This document shows, piece by piece, positions 30,964 to 42,234 of a stretch of 60,000 nt of DNA. The position numbers and the translations under genes were made by a program. Each line of letters begins with the position of its first letter. The first letter of the stretch is position 1. The notes below the pieces were generated by a model. The model was not told the origin of the DNA. It worked only from the letters and a program-made list of their open reading frames with translations, and did no database searches. Source of the stretch: Takakia lepidozioides (taxonomy: Eukaryota > Streptophyta > Takakiopsida > Takakiales > Takakiaceae); contig CM060734.1 in the NCBI GenBank assembly GCA_030704615.1, positions 21,268,001 through 21,328,000 on the forward strand, written 5' to 3'.

Positions 30964-31126
30964 ACTCGAGAAAGATGAGCCTCCCGTGCTTGCCGTGAAG
31001 ATAACCACTCCAGGGCCTAAATCTGCCTTGACCCCTGGATTGACACTTGGGCCAATCCCAAATGTCAATATGTAAAAGCTAGCTATTTCCTAGCTAGTTT
31101 CATACTAGTGGTAAAATAACTTGACA
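30964..31126 (-). repeat. 163-bp arm, inverted copy of 20081-20243
   Basis: From ACTCGAGAAAGATGAGCC to AATAACTTGACA. It is the reverse complement of the left arm. Its last two bases overlap the start of the right 194-bp repeat. Confidence 0.8.
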
Positions 31127-31318
31127 GTTGTCGTGCGCATACATATCGCTACACAACTACATCGCTGTCCAAAACCACACAACACATGTGCACACCACAC
31201 ACTAGTATACCACTAGTCCACCACTAGTCCAGCCACTAGTCCAACCACTAGGCTACAACTAGTCAGTCACTAGGCTGCCACTATGCTGCCCACTATGGCA
31301 GTCACTAGTCCATACAAT
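31125..31318 (+). repeat. 194-bp direct repeat, right copy
   Basis: Same length as the left copy, with about three substitutions (GCTGTCC for GCTATCC, GGCTGCC for GGTTGCC, CCACTATGG for CCATTATGG). Together the pair encloses 324 bp. Confidence 0.85.
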
Positions 31319-31576
31319 CGCCCCCCTAGCTGGTGCTTCGGTCCCTCTAAGTCCAGGTAGCTACAAGATGTGATAGTGACCATAGCCTCACTAAGTCTTC
31401 CACCACTATCCCTACTACACTCAAACTCGATAGATCAAGAGGCCGGGTGCAAGAGTTGCCCCATCGTTAGTCGCCGTCTTGCAACCTGTGAACTTGAGCT
31501 TGGGATCTCATGTATTGACTCCTATGAGCTTGGCCTCCCATGTCTTGTTAGCTGCCTCCAATCATGTCCACTGCCA

Positions 31577-33057
31577 CTATCTCAAGCAGTGTGGACACAA
31601 CCAATCTCCGTCAGGAACCTTCTCAAGAGGTGGTGTCAAACATCCATATGCCAACCCCTTGAGCATCGATCACACACCAGCATGGTGGCTGCCCCTTTGG
31701 CAGACCCACAGAGCATGCACCTCAAACCTGCAGGTACCACTGCCAAGTTTGGGTCAACTCTGCCATCGACATTGGGAAGGTGACATGGCGCACAATTACG
31801 CACATGGTCCTTCCAAGTCATGCCATCCCGACCCTCCAAGATCAGGACCCCTGAGGGCAACACCTCTCGAACCCTCAGAATAACACGCCTTGCAGTAACA
31901 TCCAGAGTCGTAGGAGCAGTCTGCTGCAAATAAACATAGTCACCAGGGCTAAACCTCCGAACCCCAGGACGATATCCTCCACCACGTATAGTGACATACC
32001 TCAACGTATCACGGTGCTGTGCAATGGCAAGGTTCTCAAAAGCCATGGGCATGACTTTCTTGAACAATTCTGCACGCTGATCACATGCACGTACCCACAC
32101 GTCCGGATCGTCAAGATTAAGGACTTGAGCAGTGTCCCTACGAATGGCTGCAGGCAAATCCGGCTCTCGGCCAAAGAGAAGGAAATATGGTGAGAAGGAG
32201 GCAAGTGATGCTTGTTTGCTGAACCTGTAGTCCATGGCTAACCAAGGAACTTGAAGATCCCAATCTCCTAGGTGTCCCTTCTGCAAGCCATACTTGCGCA
32301 AACCTCTCTTCACCGTCTGAACAACTCTCTCTGCCAAGCCATCGGCCTCAGGATGATCCCGAGTGGTGCGGTGGTCTATCAAGGCTTTATCACACAAAGC
32401 CTGAAACTCCCCCAAGAACTCTCTCCCTTGGTCCGTGAGTACCTCAGCTGGAGCACCAAATCGGCTAAGCACACGATCCAAGAATGCATACGCAGCCCCC
32501 TCACTAGCCTTGTCAGGCAATGGAACCAACTCAATCCACTTGGAGAAGTGCTCCACCATCACCAACACATATCTGTGGTGGCGCATAGTCAGTGGCAACG
32601 GTCTTGCGAAGTCAAGACTCCACCTGTAGCCCAATCCCATGATTGGTAAAGGATGCAACTGTGGTGTAGGGGCGTTGAATGAAGCACGCACCCTGTCACA
32701 CACCATGCACCTAGCCACGAACTGTTGCACCTCTGTATGCATATCACGCCACCAATACTGCCCCTGCAGTAAACTGTGAGTGCGTCGCACTCCAAAATGC
32801 CCCAATTCCTCATGGGCATGCCGCACTAACCGTGCACGCTGTGTGGGGTGAGGCACAATCCTCACCCGACCATCCTCCCACACTCGAAGTAGGTGTATCC
32901 CCTCCCACTTGAACCTCTTGGCTCGTTGCAAGATCCGATCCCTCTCCCTGGCAGTCACAGTGGCTGCCGTGTCTCCCGTGCGGAGGTAGTCCAACACAGC
33001 CGAATCCTCATGTATATCTCTGGCACCACCTGGCTCATCACTAGCCTCAGGGTCAAA
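31577..33057 (-). pseudogene. Gypsy integrase with C-terminal PHD finger
   Basis: The minus strand is open from about 33057 (a stop lies just upstream) to 31636. N terminus: integrase zinc region (HEELGHFGVRRTHSLL, then CMVC). Catalytic core: Asp in RWSLDFARPL, Asp in VLTDQGREFLG, Glu in ADGLAERVVQ. The C-terminal region (GGGYRPGVRRFSPGDYVYLQ) resembles the GPY/SH3-like tail. It ends with a C4HC3 PHD finger: RCMLCG, LVCDRC, GWH and, after a one-base loss near 31640, the remaining CL...WLCPHC with a stop at 31577-31579. PHD fingers read histone-tail states, so this probably guides integration as chromodomains do in A and C. RT is missing, so it is a fragment. Style and length suggest the same family as element B, but it lies in the opposite orientation. 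Confidence 0.82.
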
Positions 33058-33579
33058 TCAGGTGCCTTAATCTTATTTAGGAATTTTCCGCCCCCAGAAA
33101 TATTTAAAAAAAATTATAAATATAAAAATTAGGAAAAATACCTCCCGAGTATAATCCAGTGATGCCAAAGGCACCCCCATTAGAACGTGGGAACCCCCTA
33201 GGAACCAAATAGAATGCCGAAAACGCCCGGGAATCGGTCTTACATCGCGGGAAACCGTCGTGCCTCCGCGGATGAATGAAAATCGTCGGGTTAGGCCCTT
33301 CTGCTCATTCATTAGTTTCAAAACGTGCCTGCCTCAATTCTAAAATAACCCCCTGGTGGGATCAAGCATGGTTTCACCCCACTGATATTAAATTAAAGTG
33401 ACCCCAACGCTTTTCCTCCACGGAAAAAGTCATCTTCTACCTCTCAACTTGACAGTAGTGGTAACTGTAGCCTAAATTTCAGGACAGAGTACTTTGTGCT
33501 CAAAACTAATCCTCAGCTGTCTATGTGTATAGCTCCGGGTATCGGAGCACCCGTAATATGCTTACCTAAAATATCCTCT
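33058..33579. other. Intergenic region
   Basis: AT-rich stretch near 33090-33140, otherwise nothing recognisable. It separates the integrase-PHD fragment from the tandem triplication. Confidence 0.35.
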
Positions 33580-35640
33580 ATGTATAGTCATTCTAGAGGA
33601 AAGAATGATCATTATCTGTCTCTCTCGCCATCTTCTCTTCGCACCTACAACTACATCCACAAACACTTATTATGCTCTTTGGGTGTGATCTACAACCGTG
33701 ATCATATCAAGGTATGTTCTACAGGGTGGTGCATGCACCCTAACCTTTTGTATTTGAAAGTATGTAAGTTCTCATATGTTTCTTGTAGGTGATGAACACG
33801 CACTATCCCTACTGTATTCACATTACATGTATAGGGTAGTGTGTGTACACCATCCTTCAATACATATATGGAAATAGTATGGTGTGCACGCACCACCCTC
33901 TCCTCAATGTAAGGTAGTGCGTGTACACCATCTATCTTCTCAATATATATGAAAATAGGTGGTGTGCACAAAACACTCCCATAGGGTAGCGAATGTACAC
34001 CAAGCCCAACCGTAAACTGTTCGCTCACATAGGGTAGTGTTCACCCCCTTGGAAGCCCCAAACATAAACAGCGTACTCACCTAGAACAAAGATTGTTGGG
34101 CTTTATAGATTTGTTAGGAAGCTTGGGCTCATTGCTCCATCTCATCAGCCTCCAACTCTCCAACTGCGATTCATGAAAATGACTTGGGGTCACTACGATT
34201 TGTGAAGGCGTAGTCCCTCTTTGCAAGAGCATTTGGGATAGGTGTGTATTTCCTATGTAGGCCAATAAGAAAGCATAATAATCAATGTACATTCATGTTT
34301 TGAACTTTGAACTTTGAAATATGCCCAATGCATTAATAATTATTGTGTTGTTGATTTTCCTAACTACACCAACACCTCAGTCAATACCAATTATGTGCTC
34401 ACATGTAACCAAAATGAGTCGCTAGAAGATAAGATCATATGTTTAAATCACACCACTTGGCATTCATGCATAGACTTACCTAAATACCCTCTTTTGTACG
34501 TTCCTTCCATAGGAAGGAGGGCTCATTATCATTGTGTCTCTCTTGTCATTCTCTCTTAGATGCATCTACAACTACATCTACAAACGTTTCCTACGCTCTT
34601 TGGGTGTCTATAGCCGAGATCATATCAAAGTATGTTCTACGGGGTGGTTCATGTACCCTACCCCGTATGTTTTTGTATTTGAAACGAAGTATATAAATTC
34701 TCATATGCTTCTTGCAGGGTGGTGTACACGCGCTACCCTTATTGTATTTATGTTATTTGTATGGGGTAGTGTGTGTACACCACCCTTATCCTCAATATGT
34801 ATATATAGAAATAGGGTGGTGTGCACGCACCAACCCTCTCCTCAATATATATGTACATATAGGGTGGTGTGCATATACCACCCCAATATGGTATGGAAGC
34901 CCCAAACAGTGTACTCACCTAGAACAAAGAATGTCGAGCTGTATAGATTTCTTACGAAGCTTGGGTTCCTTGCTCCATCTCATTAGCCTCCAACTCTCCA
35001 ACCGCGATTCATGAAAATGACTTGGGGTCACCATGATTTGTGAAGGCATAGTCCTTGTATCTTCGCAAGAGCATTTGGGATAGGTGTGTATTTCCTATGT
35101 AGGCCAATAAGAAACCACCATAATTAATGTACATAGATTTGAAATTTGAAATTTGAAATGTTTAATGCATTAATGATGATTATTTGTTGATTTGTCTATA
35201 TTTGGGTGTAATTATAGTATTTGGAATAGGTACTATGGTGTGTACCACCCCCACGGGTGGTGTATATACACCACCCCCAGTCAACATCTAAGTCAACACC
35301 AATTATTTGCTCATATGTAATCAAAATGAGTCGCCAAAAGATATCATATGTTTAAATCACGCCACTTGGCGTTCATGCATAGACTCACCTAAAATACCCC
35401 ATTTTGTACATTCCTTCCACAGGAAAGAGGGCTCATTATCATTGTGTCGAGCTCTTGTCGTTCTCTCTTCGATGCATCTACAACTACATTCATAAACGCT
35501 TGCTACGTTCACTGGGTGTCTATAGCCGAGATCATGTCAAGGTATGTTCCACGGGGTGGTTCATGTACCCTACCCCTCTCCTGCGTATGTTTTTGTATTT
35601 GAAACAAAGTATATAAATAATTCTTGCAGGGTGTATTAAA
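33580..35640 (+). repeat. ~0.9-kb tandem triplication with splice-like sites
   Basis: The landmark CTTTGGGTGT...GATCAT recurs at 33679, 34602 and 35511 (as CACTGGGTGT in the third), giving 923- and 909-bp periods; the third unit is cut off near 35640 where element F begins. Each unit has an acceptor-like TTCCATAG|GA or TTCCACAG|GA, a short open block containing IYNYI-like codons, and a donor-like GTATGTTC. After the donor come GGGTGGTGT/ACACCACCC simple repeats that fold. No protein family is recognised. Confidence 0.7.
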
Positions 35641-35642
35641 GG

Positions 35643-37103
35643 GTGCTGGTAAGGAATTCTGTATATGATGTGGGAATGAATGAGGAAAATAAGGAAAAAA
35701 CTAAGCAATATAGAGCTGAAAGAATAGAGAAATATGCTGCAGAAATGGAAGCTCGGTTGATAAAAGAGTTACCGGAATTACAAAACTTGAATATTATTCA
35801 AGGAGAGGCATCAAGACAAAAGTGATAAACCAGAAGATCAGGAAATCGGATCTCTGGAAAGTGAGAACACTACACCAGAAGGAGTTACAAGTAATGCACT
35901 TGGCGAATGGTTACCACAAGAAAGATCTGAAGGACCTTCTACAGTAACAAGTCCAAATCGAGGTTTTGCTGGAATATTGGAAGAAAAATTTGAGAATATT
36001 TTGAGTAAAGAAGGTGAGAGAAGTGAAACTACTTCTCCAGAAAGGATAACCAGAACTTCACTCAAAGCTAAAGATTCATGAAGCTTAGTAGGGACAGCAG
36101 CTGGAAGACGGCTATCTTTGGGACAAGGACCTCCTAGTTTTGAATCATTGTTTGGAAGACAAACACCAACAATACCACTAGTCTTGACAATCCCAACACC
36201 AACACAGCCAACAGCAACGGGACCATTTCAGTTTGGACAGCCGGTTGCACCAGCAGCACCAATGGCTTTAACAGCAAGCAAAACCAGACCGCCGTTTCCT
36301 TTATATGATGGGAAATCTGACCCGGATATCCATCTCAATCAATTTGAGAACATGTGCACCATTTACAATGAAACAACAGACCAGGAAAAGATCCGATTAT
36401 TTCCTTGTTCAATGGCTAGAAAAAGCATTGAATGGTTGGCAACCTTTCCAGCCAATCACTTTGCGAATTGGGCGGAGATGAGGGCTGCATTCCAAGAACG
36501 ATATAGATCCAACAAATCCATGTCTGAAATCTTCACAGGATTACAGAACCTGAGGCAGAAAAAAAATAAAATTTGGTAGTTGACTACCTGAAGAGAATGA
36601 AGACTCTGATCAAGAAGCTACCTCAAGCACCAGGTGACGACTTGCAAAAATCATGGTTCATCAACGGACTTCATCTTGAATATGTAACCATGGTTACAGT
36701 CATGCCTAACAACACTTTGGCTGAAGCAGTAGGAATTGCAAAGAAATTGGAATTGGGATTTCATCAGAGCAGAAGTAAAGATTCCAAGGATCCCTTGGAA
36801 GAAGAAGACTCTGATGATGAAGAAAAACCCAAGCAAAAGAATAAAGAAGTGATTGACAAAACCACTTTGGATCAGAAGATAGCAGAGGCTATCAAGAATT
36901 TTAAAGATGAAGGGCCAAGAAAGGCAACATGGTGTCACAAATGCGGGACTGCAGGACACTTGGCAACAGAATGCCACATGAAAGACAAATACTGTGATAT
37001 TTGTCATATGAACAATCATAATACCAGCCATTGTATTTACAATCAACGAGCCAAGAAGAGTGGGTACACACGAGAGGTGGGGGTACACCAAGTCCAAGTC
37101 TGA
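35643..37103 (+). pseudogene. gag: Element F gag
   Basis: A charged N-terminal region (NEENKEKTKQYRAERIEKYA) is followed by stops at 35823 and 36078-36080 and a capsid domain (YDGKSDPDIHLNQFENM, SIEWLATFPANHFANWAEM) ending in a frame change at about 36575 within an A-run. The next frame (36573-37103) holds DDLQKSWFINGLH, an acidic stretch, and two knuckles, CHKCGTAGHLATEC and CDICHMNNHNTSHC, both CX2CX4HX4C. Function would be RNA packaging. It is inactive as it stands. Confidence 0.75.
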
Positions 37104-37403
37104 CGGGGAGGATCGGATGGACCAAGACGATACAATATGGGTAATCGTTATCAGAGGAAACATGAATGTCAATTGCGAATCAAGCATGAGGCAGAATTGG
37201 GAAATATGGAAGCCGGACCAAGTGTAGCCGTGAGTGTGGTAATTCCTGTAGTGGAGACCCTTGCGGTAACCCGAATTCAGGCCAAGAAACAGAAACCTCC
37301 AGATAAGGAGATTGAAGAAGAACGAAAACAATATCCAGAAAGTGCAGCATGGCAGGAAGAAAAGAGCTTACACCAAGGGGTAAACAAAGCCATAGCTCAG
37401 TGA

Positions 37404-37711
37404 TTCACTAAAAAGGGCATTCACAGCAGCCCCAATTCTAATAAATCCAAGATGGGATTTACCATTTCATGTACACAGTGATGCATCAGGCATTGCTTTG
37501 GGGGCAGTTCTGGCCCAGAATGTGATAGGCACAATAGATTCACCAATCTATTATGCAAGCAGATTGCTGACAGCAGCTGAGAAGAACTATAGCACCACGG
37601 AAAGGGAAGCATTGGCAATGATTTATGCTGTTCAAAAGTTTCAGCATTATTTACTTGGCAATCACTTTAAGTTTATTGTTGATCATCAAGCTCTAGTTCA
37701 TTTATTTGGCT
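37404..37711 (+). pseudogene. Element F RNase H, first half
   Basis: Reads SLKRAFTAAPILINP, FHVHSDASGIALGAVLAQN, IYYASRLLTAAEKNYSTTER and FKFIVDHQALVHLF. The catalytic-type Asp residues are present. The frame stops matching at about 37711, where an inverted segment begins. RT and protease, which should precede it, are absent. Confidence 0.75.
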
Positions 37712-38098
37712 CTTCGTTTTCCTTGTCATCTTCTTCTTCTGGATCTGGCTCTTCCTCAATAATAGGTCCTTCATCAAGAGGTTCATCTTCATCTGATGAG
37801 TCCTTTTCTTCATCAGTGTCATCCATGAGCTTAAGAGAATCTGGGAGGTCATAGTCTCCTTGAAACACTCCCAGAGCATCTAGAGGGTCTACCTCTGCCT
37901 CTTGGGCTTTTGGTTGAACGGCAAACAGAAATGCATCAGGAAGTTGATCCACTACTCCTGTTGCTGGTTCTCCTGTAGTAATTCTTGACAGATGATCTGC
38001 TGTAACATGTAATCTTCATGGTTTATGAACAACTTCAAAATCATACTCATGAAGAAGTAATAACCATCGAGCAACCCTGCCACTAGCAAACAAGAATT
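37712..38098 (-). other. Inverted segment of element F (RNase H end and linker)
   Basis: The minus strand reads FASGRVARWLLLLHEYDF, then RLHVTADHLSRI, VDQLPDAFLFAV and an acidic tail (EEEPDPEEEDDKENEEP). This is the sequence that should follow DHQALVHLF on the plus strand, so about 390 bp has flipped in place. The acidic minus-strand frame is therefore not a separate gene. Confidence 0.8.
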
Positions 38099-39375
38099 GG
38101 CCAATATCAGTATTGGAGCTTATGCAGTTACTAAGGAAAAATCAGAAGACATTCAGAATCAAGATCAAGATCAAGATCTGGACGATTGGCAATGGCCAAT
38201 CAAATACTATCTGAACACAGGAAAATTTCCTGAAGACTACACCAAAGATGACAGGAGAAAACTTTCAATGAAAAGCAAGCCAGACATAGTGATCAAGGGA
38301 ATTCTGTACAAAAGAGGAATTGACTCCATAATGAGAAGATGTGTGAACAAATAACAAGCCAAAACAGTGATGCAAGAGCTACAAGGAATTGCAGGAGGAC
38401 ACTTCAGTTCTGACCTAACAACAAAGAAGATATTATTAGCAGGTTACTGGTGGCCTACTGTATTTGGAGACACTTATAAACACTGTCAACAGTGTGATGT
38501 TTGCCAGAGGATGGGACCAGTAGAACGAACTGGGAATGGTACTATGCACCCAATACTACCAACAGAACCATTTCAACGTTGGGGACTAGGCTTCGTGGGA
38601 CCCATTAAACCTCCGGCAAGGTATACACAGAACCAATACATCCTCACAACCACTGACTACACTACCAAATGGGTAGAGGCCAAGGCACTAAGAGACAACA
38701 CTGCCAGGTTGACAACCAAATTCTTATATGAAAGCATCATCACACGATTTGGTTGCCCACTGGAATTCGTCAGTGATCAGGGATCACATTTTATAAATGA
38801 TGCCATAAAATGCTTGACGGATGAGTTCATGATTGTACATCACAAGAGCACTGCTTACTATCCCCAAGGAAATGGCCAGGCCGAATCTACCAACAAGATA
38901 TTATGAATTATCTTAACCAAGATAGTAAATGCCAATAGTACAGATTGGGACACCAAAATGAACACAGCACTATGGGCATCAGGACATCATATAAGGTGAC
39001 CACGAAACATACACCATTTCAACTGGTGTATGGAGCAGAGGCACTATTACCCATTGAATGCATGATACCCACACTACGAACCGGAACTCATGAACGATGG
39101 GGTTAGAAGAATCTCTACAAGTCAGGGAACATGAGTTATTTCATCTGGAAGAAGTTCGGGCAGACGCTACAGATAACATGGCACGAATTCAAGAACAGCG
39201 AAGAAAAAGAATTTCCGAAGGGAAAGAAAAATCTTTCCAGGACGGGGAAATTGTTTTGTGGTTACCAAAAATCAAGAAAATCAAACTGGGAGGAAAAAAT
39301 TGGAAAATGCCATGGACGGTGACCATTTCAAATCAAAAGGGACATGACAATGGAACTGTCGATTGCAGACCTTGA
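38097..39375 (+). pseudogene. Element F integrase
   Basis: Linker with DDWQWPIKYYLNTGKFPEDY, a stop at 38352-38354, then the integrase: zinc region [20 protein letters not shown] with CQQCDVCQR, core [22 protein letters not shown] and [12 protein letters not shown]. The first catalytic Asp is replaced by Gly (GLGFVGP where the family has GLDF), so even an open frame would be dead. More stops at 38906 and near 38997; the tail (IQEQRRKRISEG, DGEIVLWLPKIKKIK) runs to 39375 and has no chromodomain. Confidence 0.78.
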
Positions 39376-40332
39376 ACAAGAATTCGTGGGATAATAACAT
39401 ATTAACAAGTTAAAGGCTACAAAGGATACATGACAGAGCACATACAGGCTTACACGCCAACGAGGAAGGAAAACCGCAGATGAGGAGCGTGAAACCACCA
39501 GTGCATACTACATTCATCACGAGACAGTGAATCGGCATGTATTAAGACAAGTGGCAATACGAGTTCAGGGCACCGCTACGTTTAGACCACCATTCATTTG
39601 GAGGTCAGCACTACCACCCCGTATACCGTATGGTGAACCGTGGCCAGCACATATGCCCTACAGAACCGTGAACGAATACGAAGCAGCCAACGAATCTGCT
39701 GTGTTTAAACTCCCAAGATGTACGCTCCAGATGACCCCACCGACCGTGGTAATCATACACCACTAACCATCGATCATAACACGGACAAAGAACGACGGTG
39801 CAATCCAACGGATTGCCAAAAGATGGCGGATGATAAAGGCAAAGCCATTAAACCAATCTGCAAGTACTGCGCACACGCCGCTCATGTCTAAAAACAGACC
39901 ACATACCAAAATGGATGAACGTAAACTAACCGAAATCGGACAATCATCAACAACCATTAGTCCAATCCAAGACAAACCACGAAGAAAACACCAACAGAAG
40001 AAAATCATACACATCCAGAAAATGGATGAGGTCTACTCAAAACCGTTACCAGAAGCTAAATGCTTCTTGGTAAACACGGGCCCAACAATTAAAGCTAACT
40101 ACGCTTTAAACCTAGGCGGACAGCAGGACAGAATTACCTCGAGAGAACCTCGAGAGAAGTTAGAGTGGAAGCCCACAGAGGAGAACCCCTACTTAAACCC
40201 AGAAACGAACCCCACACCTTCTCTTCCGCAAACTGGAAATTGTCGTCTACACAACTTCCAGTGTGCTTCATACTGCTCTTGATAGAGGAATTGGTGCTCC
40301 AATTCCTTACAACAACAGCAAAACTAAGGGAA
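39376..40332. other. Region between element F and the next ORF
   Basis: Short basic frames occur (for example around 39830-40280, Lys/Pro/Gln-rich) but no domain is visible. It may hold the 3' untranslated part of F and the 5' part of the following gene. Confidence 0.35.
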
Positions 40333-40857
40333 ATGGCAGGCACCAAGTGGAAGACACCAAGTTCTTATGCGCAAGTGAATTTCAAAATCAGCCCGGCATT
40401 GCGGAAAATCGAGCAGGACACAGAGACACAAGAGACGTTGGACAATCTTGGCCTGCGGTACTTCGTCACCACGCTGGACTGGAACCTTAAGCACGACGAG
40501 CTGTGCAGGGAGTTCTTGGAGAACTACAACACCAACACTCGAAGCACAAACGTCCGTGACACACATATTCTATTGACGGAAAAGTACTTGGCGGAAGTGT
40601 TTCACCTTCCCAGTCTGGACGTACCGGCGCACAGCGGCAAACCACCAAGGTTTGTACTTGTGGACCTGTTTGAGAATCTCAACCAAGCCGATCAGGGCTA
40701 CACATGCAGTCACAGCAAAAACCCCGGCTTTAAGAAGATAGCCCCGGTACTTAGCACGTTGCTTTGCCTCAGGCAAAACCATAGCTATTGCACTAAGGAG
40801 CTAATCGTGCTTCCACACTTTGACCTTTTTGGCTATGCTTTCAACCTTTCTTGTTGA
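40333..40857 (+). CDS. Unrecognised protein, about 174 residues
   Basis: I chose the ATG at 40333 (MAGTKWKTPSSYAQVNF) because coding character improves from there; the frame is open further upstream to 40165. It contains RKIEQDTETQETLDNLGLRY, LDWNLKHDELCREFLENY and THILLTEKYLAEVFHLPSLD, an amphipathic helical pattern without a catalytic motif I know. The last 15 residues (LPHFDLFGYAFNLSC) come from a 335-bp repeat that also occurs at 57638, so the natural C terminus was probably replaced or continues after splicing. It may be the first ORF of a transposon. Function unknown. Confidence 0.4.
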   Translation: MAGTKWKTPSSYAQVNFKISPALRKIEQDTETQETLDNLGLRYFVTTLDWNLKHDELCREFLENYNTNTRSTNVRDTHILLTEKYLAEVFHLPSLDVPAHSGKPPRFVLVDLFENLNQADQGYTCSHSKNPGFKKIAPVLSTLLCLRQNHSYCTKELIVLPHFDLFGYAFNLSC

Positions 40858-41143
40858 GCATTTGTTCATTAGATGAGCCTTACTAAAATACAAACTTTCT
40901 AATTAAGACTCTTACTTTTGATTTCTACTACACTCTATTATGGGCTTGTTTTGTTGTTTACAGCCCAGTATGTGCTCTTGATTTCGGTTTACAATACTGG
41001 CCTGCTACTGTGACTTGGTGGATACCAAGCAGCAATGTAGGAGGTCGTAGGTATCCCAGCCATTGGGCTCTAGGCCATGTATGCTATTTAATGCAGGCCC
41101 TCTGTTTTTCTGGATTTTTTTTCAGTCTATGACTAGGCAAATA
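40809..41143 (+). repeat. 335-bp dispersed repeat, first copy
   Basis: GCTTCCACACTTTGACC to TATGACTAGGCAAATA, matching 57638-57973 with few differences. Flanks differ on both sides, so it is a dispersed element rather than a segmental duplication. Confidence 0.85.
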
Positions 41144-42234
41144 CCCTGCTGAGGTAGCCACAGATTGCCCCCAGAATTAAACTAGGCTCTGGGATTAAGA
41201 ACAAAACATGTAATGTCTAAATCTGGATAACGGGTTGCTTAACAATATGGCTACAGCCTTACTCTACATGTTATGTTACTAAAAATAACCTTTGCTGGCT
41301 TTACTGATATGGCTTATACCAAGTAACACAGTAGTGAGGTCTTTTTTGGAACTCAGACAATCTGTTTAAAAGTCTTTTAAGACATCAGGGATTAAACTTA
41401 TGCAGCCCAGATGTATCTCTATATACCTACATGGATGCTTTGTGATTTTATAAACACTTTGTTATGGTATGAGTATACACTACCAGACTGAAACCAGGCT
41501 ATGGAACATAATACAATATCCTCTGTTATGTTCCCTGTTTACATGCTGCTTAGAAATATGTGCAAAAAAACAATGTAACCATGGGTGATAAACTTTAGCA
41601 ATCTTAAGTTTTGCTTTCTTGCTTTGCACAGTGGTAAAAGTAGCAATATGTATAACTGCTTGCTACTCAACACCTTGTTACCACATTTATACAATGGACC
41701 CAGACCTAAACCAGGTGTTGGGGCAAAAAAACAAGGTATGAGGTCATACCCCTTATGTGTAAATGGTTTACAAACTGTCTGTTGCTTTGATATGGACATA
41801 AGGTTAGCAAGGTAAACAAGACTTTCCTGTTATGAACAGTTGCTATTGTTACATCTGAAAGCATACCCAGACATGTGATACATGATTGGGTCCTTGTTTG
41901 GATAAACATTTTAATGAAGCATATACTGAAGCGGATTTTTATATAATCCCACCCCCCCCACCCAGAGATTTCATGAACCGTGAAATCTGTTATATGTCAT
42001 CAGACTGGTTTATGAATGAAGAGTGATTGATAGTGCCTTGTTAAGAGGCTGATTTGTCGTTAAATTGACAAAGACTTTGTTTGGTCTTGTCCATGTCTCG
42101 ACAAGACATTTTATCTTCCCTCTCTGTTCCTTAGACTAGTGTACCAAGTGGTGTCTGTAAACATTATCAGTCACTCTCCCTTCTATTTCCAAATCTGTTT
42201 ATGACATACTAACACACTTTTTTTGCCATGACAG
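41144..42234. other. AT-rich non-coding region
   Basis: No coding motifs. Diverged echoes of the 335-bp repeat appear (TATGGCTTATACCAAGTAAC near 41305). A C-run lies near 41950. It may be an intron or leader of the ORFs that follow. Confidence 0.4.

Larger units (their letters stand above)
35643..39375 (+). mobile_element. Element F: degraded Ty3/gypsy element
   Basis: A more A-rich gypsy element: gag with two zinc knuckles, then a direct jump to RNase H (protease and RT deleted near 37403), an inverted 0.39-kb piece, then integrase. Many stops and frame changes. No LTRs could be matched. Base composition differs clearly from the GC-richer elements A-C. Confidence 0.8.

Noticed and set aside
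37698-37952. Acidic minus-strand ORF that looks like a small nuclear protein
   Set aside because: It is the inverted linker of element F between RNase H and integrase.
41539-41815. Overlapping ORFs on both strands in the AT-rich region
   Set aside because: Chance frames; composition and codon pattern do not look coding and no motif is present.
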